DNA of 64,000 bases. Origin: Bacillota bacterium. Lineage in GTDB: Bacteria; Bacillota; UBA4882; UBA8346. Both the position numbers and the translations under genes were made by a program. The stretch covers positions 7,287 through 71,286 of the forward strand of contig JAEZFP010000045.1 in assembly GCA_023417475.1 (NCBI GenBank). The letters run 5' to 3'. This document shows positions 59,815 through 64,000 of the stretch, one piece after another (the first letter of the stretch is position 1; each line of letters begins with the position of its first letter). Below the pieces are notes generated by a model. The model had not been told where the DNA came from and did not search any database. It worked only from the letters and a program-made list of their open reading frames with translations.

Positions 59815-61989
59815 ATGGATCTGATTAAAATCATTGCCGCAGAACTAAAAGTTGCTCTCCGGCAGGTCACCAATACCGTTCAATTGCTTGACGACGGAAA
59901 CACGATCCCGTTTATCGCCAGATACCGTAAAGAAATGACCGGGGAACTGGATGAAGAGCAGCTTCGGAAGATTGAAGAACGCTTGCATTATCTACGTAAT
60001 CTTGAGACCCGTAAGGCGGAAGTCCTCCATTCCCTTGAGGAACAGGGCAAACTCACGTCGGAATTAGCGGCGGCGGTTGGCGCCGCAACCAAACTTCAAG
60101 AAGTTGAAGACCTGTACCGGCCCTTTAAACAGAAAAAAAGGACCCGGGCGATGATTGCGAAGGAGCGGGGGTTGGAGCCGCTGGCGGATCTGATCTGGGG
60201 ACAACAAGTTGAAACCGGGGTAATTGCCGAATTGGTCCAACCGTTTATCCGACCGGATCTCGGCGTGGAAGATTTGGAGACGGCGCTGGCCGGAGCCAAG
60301 GATATCATTGCCGAGAAGATTGCCGATGATCCGGATTATCGCAAAGTGTTGCGGGCATTAATTTGGGATCAGGCATTGATCGCTTCGGAAGCGAAAACCA
60401 AATCCGAGGCGGCAGCCGATGAGTTGGATGAGTTTAAAATGTACGCCCAATACGCGGAACCGTTAAAGAAAATTCCCCCCCACCGCGTTTTGGCGCTCAA
60501 TCGGGGCGAAAGTAAGGAAGCGTTAAAAGTCGGGCTAGATCTGACCCATGCTTCAGCAGTGGCGCAATTGTTGCGAATGATTGTCAGGAATCCCAAATCA
60601 ATCTTCACGTCGGAGTTGGAAGCGTCGGTCGCCGATGGCTATAAACGGCTGTTGTTTCCCTCCCTGGAGCGCGAGTTGCGGGCGCAAATTACGGAAACGT
60701 CCGAAGAACACGCTATTAAAGTTTTTGGTCTGAACTTGCGTAATTTAATTTTGCAAGCTCCGGTTCAAAATACACGGGTGATGGGAATCGACCCCGGTTA
60801 CCGGACGGGTTGCAAGGCGGCGGTGGTCGACGAAACCGGGAAGCTTTTAAATACCGTGACGATCTATCCCCATCCGCCGCACAACAAACAGGAAGAGGCC
60901 CTAAGTAAATTAACGAAACTGATCGAAGATCATCAGGTAAATCTAATCACCATCGGGAACGGCACCGCTTCCCGCGAAACGGAAACCTTGGTCGCGGCAT
61001 TGATTCATCGTCTGGGCAGCCGTCAAACCGCCTATTGTATCGTGAGCGAAGCGGGCGCTTCCGTTTATTCCGCTTCAAAACTTGCCAAAGAGGAATTTCC
61101 GGAATTGGATGTTTCCATGCGGGGAGCCGTTTCGATTGCGCGCCGCATTCAAGACCCGTTGGCGGAGTTGGTCAAGATTGATCCCAAATCGATCGGAGTC
61201 GGACTGTACCAACATGATGTGAACCAAAAACAACTGACGGAAGCCTTGGGTGGAGTGGTCGAATCCTGTGTTAACTATGTCGGAGTTGATTTAAATACCG
61301 CTTCGGCGTCGCTGTTGCAATATGTCGCCGGACTGCAGCCGGCCGTGGCCAAAAATATCGTGGCGTTCCGGGAGGAGAACGGTAAATTTAAAAACCGGGG
61401 GCAACTAAAAAAAGTGAAACGCCTTGGCGAGCAAGCCTTTGTCCAAGCCGCCGGGTTCTTGAAGATCGGCGCCGGCGAGGAGCCTTTGGATACTACCTGG
61501 GTTCATCCCGAATCCTACGAAGCGGCCCGCAAATTATTGGCCAAAATCGGGTTCGCGCCAAACGACATTCAAGATAAGGAGCGACTGGTCCTGCTGCGAT
61601 TAAAATTGAACACCCTCAATCTTGACCAGATGGCGTCGGAGTTGGAGATCGGGAAGCCGACCCTGAAAGATATTATTGATTCATTAAGTAAACCGGGGCG
61701 TGATCCCCGCGAGGATCTTCCGAAACCGATCTTCCGGACCGATGTTCTCTCCATGGAAGATCTGCGGCCGGGGATGGTTTTAACCGGAACCGTTCGTAAT
61801 GTTGTTGACTTCGGAGCGTTTGTCGATATCGGAGTCAAACAGGACGGGTTGGTTCATATTTCGCAATTAAGCGATAAGTACGTCAAAAATCCCACCGACG
61901 TTGTGGCGGTTGGCGATATTGTTGAAGTGAGAGTGCTTGAGATTGATCTTCCGCGCAAACGGATCGCTTTGACCATGAAGCGGGAGTAA
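59815..61989 (+). CDS. tex: Tex-like transcription accessory protein
   Basis: A 724-residue Tex protein. The N-terminal helical part (TIPFIARYRKEMTGELDEEQ, about residues 30-50) is followed by the YqgF/RNase H-like domain (GIDPGYRTGCKAAVVD, about 323-338), a helix-hairpin-helix block (about 490-560) and a C-terminal S1 RNA-binding domain (GMVLTGTVRNVVDFGAFVDI, about 650-720). It binds nucleic acids and influences transcription. AAAGGAG precedes the start. It stands as a single gene with its own terminator. Confidence 0.96.
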   Translation: MDLIKIIAAELKVALRQVTNTVQLLDDGNTIPFIARYRKEMTGELDEEQLRKIEERLHYLRNLETRKAEVLHSLEEQGKLTSELAAAVGAATKLQEVEDLYRPFKQKKRTRAMIAKERGLEPLADLIWGQQVETGVIAELVQPFIRPDLGVEDLETALAGAKDIIAEKIADDPDYRKVLRALIWDQALIASEAKTKSEAAADELDEFKMYAQYAEPLKKIPPHRVLALNRGESKEALKVGLDLTHASAVAQLLRMIVRNPKSIFTSELEASVADGYKRLLFPSLERELRAQITETSEEHAIKVFGLNLRNLILQAPVQNTRVMGIDPGYRTGCKAAVVDETGKLLNTVTIYPHPPHNKQEEALSKLTKLIEDHQVNLITIGNGTASRETETLVAALIHRLGSRQTAYCIVSEAGASVYSASKLAKEEFPELDVSMRGAVSIARRIQDPLAELVKIDPKSIGVGLYQHDVNQKQLTEALGGVVESCVNYVGVDLNTASASLLQYVAGLQPAVAKNIVAFREENGKFKNRGQLKKVKRLGEQAFVQAAGFLKIGAGEEPLDTTWVHPESYEAARKLLAKIGFAPNDIQDKERLVLLRLKLNTLNLDQMASELEIGKPTLKDIIDSLSKPGRDPREDLPKPIFRTDVLSMEDLRPGMVLTGTVRNVVDFGAFVDIGVKQDGLVHISQLSDKYVKNPTDVVAVGDIVEVRVLEIDLPRKRIALTMKRE

Positions 61990-62013
61990 TCAATAGGTAT
62001 TTCGAAATGATTT

Positions 62014-62039
62014 AAAGCGGCGACTAGCGCCGCTTTTTT
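62014..62039 (+). terminator. Intrinsic terminator after tex
   Basis: AAGCGGCG and CGCCGCTT pair around a short loop, followed by TTTTT. Confidence 0.9.
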
Positions 62040-62223
62040 GATCTTTCCTCTTTTTTATCAGGGATATATTGGAAAATGATGCTGCGGGTGATAAAATTGG
62101 TCTATCGCGACACGTTGCCTGATACGTTTAGGTAGTCGGCCACGCTAGCTACGGCAAGCGGATTAAGAAAATGAAGCTAGGTGACGACATCGGCCCAAGT
62201 CTAGACTGATTGGAGGAGTGAAG

Positions 62224-63177
62224 ATGCGAGTAAAAGTCGCCACGTTTAATTTGGAAAACCTATTTAACCGCTATGCCTTTTTAGATACCCCTTGGAACGG
62301 TCGGGATTATGAAAAGTTCGTTCAAGCGATTGGGGTAGTGTCAATTGCCAGTAGGCAAGGGGATTTGGTCTCGTACTCAATCACTGAGATTCAACGTAAC
62401 AATACCGCTCAGGCGATCATCGAAGCAACCCCGGATGTTTTGGCCGTCGAAGAAGTTGAGAATCTGCATACGCTTCGCATTTTTAACGACACGTATCTCG
62501 ATAATTATTTTGATCGGATGTTGTTAATTAACGGCAATGATCCGCGGGATATCAATGTCGGCTTTTTAGTGAAACGGGGATTTCCCGGGGAGATTCTCAA
62601 TATTCGCACGCACATTGATGACGGGGTGAAAAACCGTAGTTCTGCGAGGAACATGGGTTATCTGGCGAACGGCGGCGTTTTTTCCCGCGACTGTCTGGAG
62701 ATCGACATGATGCTCAATGGGTGTATCATCACTTTTATGATCAACCATTTTAAGGCGCAAGACAAAACCAAAAAATCGGTGGAGCGTCGAAAACTGCAAG
62801 CAAGCACCGTGGCGGCGCTGGTGGAAAAAGCGGTAAAGGATGGGAAAAAACCAGTTGTCTTGGGGGATTTAAATATGGATCCGCGCCATCCGGTGTTTCG
62901 GGGCGATGATTCATTGCTCCCGCTTTTGAGTTCGCCGTATCTTAACGACCCCTTTCCTGTCGATACCTGGACTCATTATTACGTGCCCGACAAAAAAACA
63001 AGCCGGTTGGATTATATCTTGGTCGATAAAGGGATCACGGTAGTTGGGACCGCGGTGATTTATAAAGGGTTAACCACCAAATGTCAGGTATACACCGGCG
63101 AGCGTTATTCGACCATTGGGCAGGAACATACGGAAGCCAGCGATCATTGTCCAACGGTGGTTACATTGGAAATCTGA
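62224..63177 (+). CDS. Endonuclease/exonuclease/phosphatase-family protein
   Basis: A 317-residue EEP-fold protein. VATFNLENLFNRY (about residues 5-17) gives the metal-binding Asn-Glu strand, LAVEEVEN the catalytic glutamate strand, INHFKAQ and VVLGDLNMDP (about 218-227) the Asp-x-Asn motif, and SDHCPTVVTL the final Asp-His. All catalytic residues are present. No signal peptide. The ATG at 62224 has GGAGG upstream. The substrate (DNA or a phospho-ester) is not predictable. Confidence 0.88.
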   Translation: MRVKVATFNLENLFNRYAFLDTPWNGRDYEKFVQAIGVVSIASRQGDLVSYSITEIQRNNTAQAIIEATPDVLAVEEVENLHTLRIFNDTYLDNYFDRMLLINGNDPRDINVGFLVKRGFPGEILNIRTHIDDGVKNRSSARNMGYLANGGVFSRDCLEIDMMLNGCIITFMINHFKAQDKTKKSVERRKLQASTVAALVEKAVKDGKKPVVLGDLNMDPRHPVFRGDDSLLPLLSSPYLNDPFPVDTWTHYYVPDKKTSRLDYILVDKGITVVGTAVIYKGLTTKCQVYTGERYSTIGQEHTEASDHCPTVVTLEI

Positions 63178-63279
63178 TTAAAAAAAGGAATATTGCTTGT
63201 CTTCGAGAATATATTGCATATTGGCCCGGACAATAATAACGATTGGCCCGGACAATAACAAAGGAGGCGTAGTGATAAA

Positions 63280-63777
63280 ATGAGAAAAAAACAATTCCGG
63301 TACGTAATTTTGACGGTTGTCATGGGGTTGGCGGCAATGACTTCGATCGGTTTGGCGGAAGAGGCGAAACCGGCTGCGGGTCTTTTCCCCATGACCTTGG
63401 AAGTGGAAACTTTCACCATTAAAGACGGTTCCATCGTCGAAAATAAAGATGCCAGCGGCGGCAAAGCGGTTATCGCCAACGAGTATACGTTTGTGGCTAC
63501 TAAAAGCGTCAATTTGACTCAAAAAGGCGTTTATGAAATGACTGTTTATGAAAATGCGCCGGCTGGCGATACCGACGCCATTAACGTGACGGTCAATGAC
63601 GAAAATCAATTACGCACTTATCCGGATACCTCTAATTATAACAAGTTTGCTCCATGCATCAAAAAGTTTCTTTACACGGTGACTCAACCGGGTGAGATTA
63701 AGATCACCTTATTTACCTCAAATGAAAAAGGTGCTTTATATGATAAAATCGTGATTAATTTATTAAAAGCCGAATAA
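63280..63777 (+). CDS. Exported beta-sandwich protein of unknown function
   Basis: A 165-residue protein. A signal peptide (YVILTVVMGLAAMTSIGLA) is followed by a mature part with alternating beta strands: FPMTLEVETFTIKDGSIVEN, KGVYEMTVYENAP and PGEIKITLFTSNEKG, ending YDKIVINLLK. The layout resembles a CBM6/CBM35-like carbohydrate-binding module but no ligand residues can be named. AAAGGAGG precedes the ATG. A 22-bp sequence is directly repeated just upstream (63221 and 63243). Confidence 0.7.
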   Translation: MRKKQFRYVILTVVMGLAAMTSIGLAEEAKPAAGLFPMTLEVETFTIKDGSIVENKDASGGKAVIANEYTFVATKSVNLTQKGVYEMTVYENAPAGDTDAINVTVNDENQLRTYPDTSNYNKFAPCIKKFLYTVTQPGEIKITLFTSNEKGALYDKIVINLLKAE

Positions 63778-63840
63778 TTTTAAAAGTGCTTAACTGCCTT
63801 ATAAACATCGATTGGAACTTTTAATTGATCGATACGGACG

Positions 63841-63869
63841 AAAGCCTTGCTGAAAAGCAAGGCTTTTTT
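63841..63869 (+). terminator. Intrinsic terminator next to the intron insertion
   Basis: AAAGCCTTGC and GCAAGGCTTT form a perfect 10-base-pair stem, followed by a T run. The group II intron begins 5 bases downstream. Confidence 0.92.
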
Positions 63870-63874
63870 ACTTA

Positions 63875-64000
63875 GTGCGCCCAGCATGGGAGCAATCTAA
63901 CGGGTGAAAGTCCCGAGTGCGGGTAGATAGTGCCAAGCACATAGCTAAGAGCAAGGGTGTCCACCGCGAGGTGGAATCTGAAGGAAGCTTACGGCAAACT
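63875..64000 (+). mobile_element. Group II intron, class IIC, 5' end (cut by the window)
   Basis: The sequence starts with GTGCGCCCAGCATGGGAGCA, and continues with GGGTGAAAGTCCCGAG, AGCAAGGGTGTCC and GGAATCTGAAGGAAGC, which match the 5' exon boundary and domain I of bacterial class IIC introns such as that of Oceanobacillus iheyensis. Class IIC introns typically insert just after terminator hairpins, which is exactly the position here. The rest, including any reverse transcriptase gene, lies outside the window. Confidence 0.88.

Overview
The window (64 kb) looks like a chromosomal piece of an anaerobic, spore-forming Bacillota that probably has an outer membrane. The evidence is SpoVAC/SpoVAD/SpoVAE genes at 57-59 kb, a KdsD/KpsF-type arabinose-5-phosphate isomerase (LPS-type KDO pathway), several ABC solute-binding proteins whose signal peptides lack a lipobox cysteine, LL-diaminopimelate aminotransferase, and a T-box leader in front of a methionyl-tRNA synthetase. 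A Hydrogenispora/Capillibacterium-like lineage is a plausible guess, but no rRNA is present to test it.

Region 1 (1-39,050) is a large, coherent sulfur/one-carbon island built around nitrogenase-like enzymes. It holds one truncated and two complete beta (NifK-like) genes, two complete alpha (NifD-like) genes, a single NifH-like reductase and a NifB-like radical SAM protein, with no NifE/NifN. The alpha subunits keep all cluster cysteines but have lost the residues equivalent to Gln191, His195 and His442 of dinitrogenase, so N2 fixation is unlikely. Around them are seven NitT/TauT-type permeases, three solute-binding proteins and one ATPase; cysteine synthase; two corrinoid proteins; three MtaA/UroD-type methyltransferases; an ASKHA-type reductive corrinoid activator; a QueG-like iron-sulfur protein; DUF1638; a YezD/DUF2292 peptide; two MetNIQ transporters; and an M20 amidohydrolase. 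My reading is import of organic sulfur compounds, reductive C-S cleavage by the nitrogenase-like enzymes (as in methylthio-alkane reductase), demethylation through corrinoid enzymes, and capture of released sulfur by CysK. A copper ATPase/TauE-cupredoxin pair sits inside the island.

Five transcription units of this island carry the same short leader: a hairpin (CCAG, 4-6 nt loop, CTGG or a paired variant) flanked by GGTTKA and AGRCC, whose last bases also form the 5' arm of an intrinsic terminator. I do not recognise it as a known riboswitch. It looks like an attenuator controlling the whole pathway.

Region 2 (39-45.2 kb) is visibly AT-richer: Nudix hydrolase, S41 peptidase, T-box-metS, kdsD, GNAT. 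Region 3 (45.2-50.3 kb) has an AAA ATPase, an IS1182-type insertion sequence and topoisomerase III. Region 4 (50.3-56.8 kb) contains a small secreted protein, an array of ten DnaA boxes spaced exactly 42 or 21 bp apart, dapL, a GntR regulator with a perfect palindromic operator, a DUF1648-type membrane protein, a long imperfect RNA-like hairpin and an ABC-2 exporter. Region 5 (57-64 kb) has spoVA genes, a small HTH protein, a DivIC-like protein, Tex, an endonuclease/exonuclease/phosphatase protein, a secreted protein, and the 5' end of a group IIC intron immediately after a terminator at the window edge.
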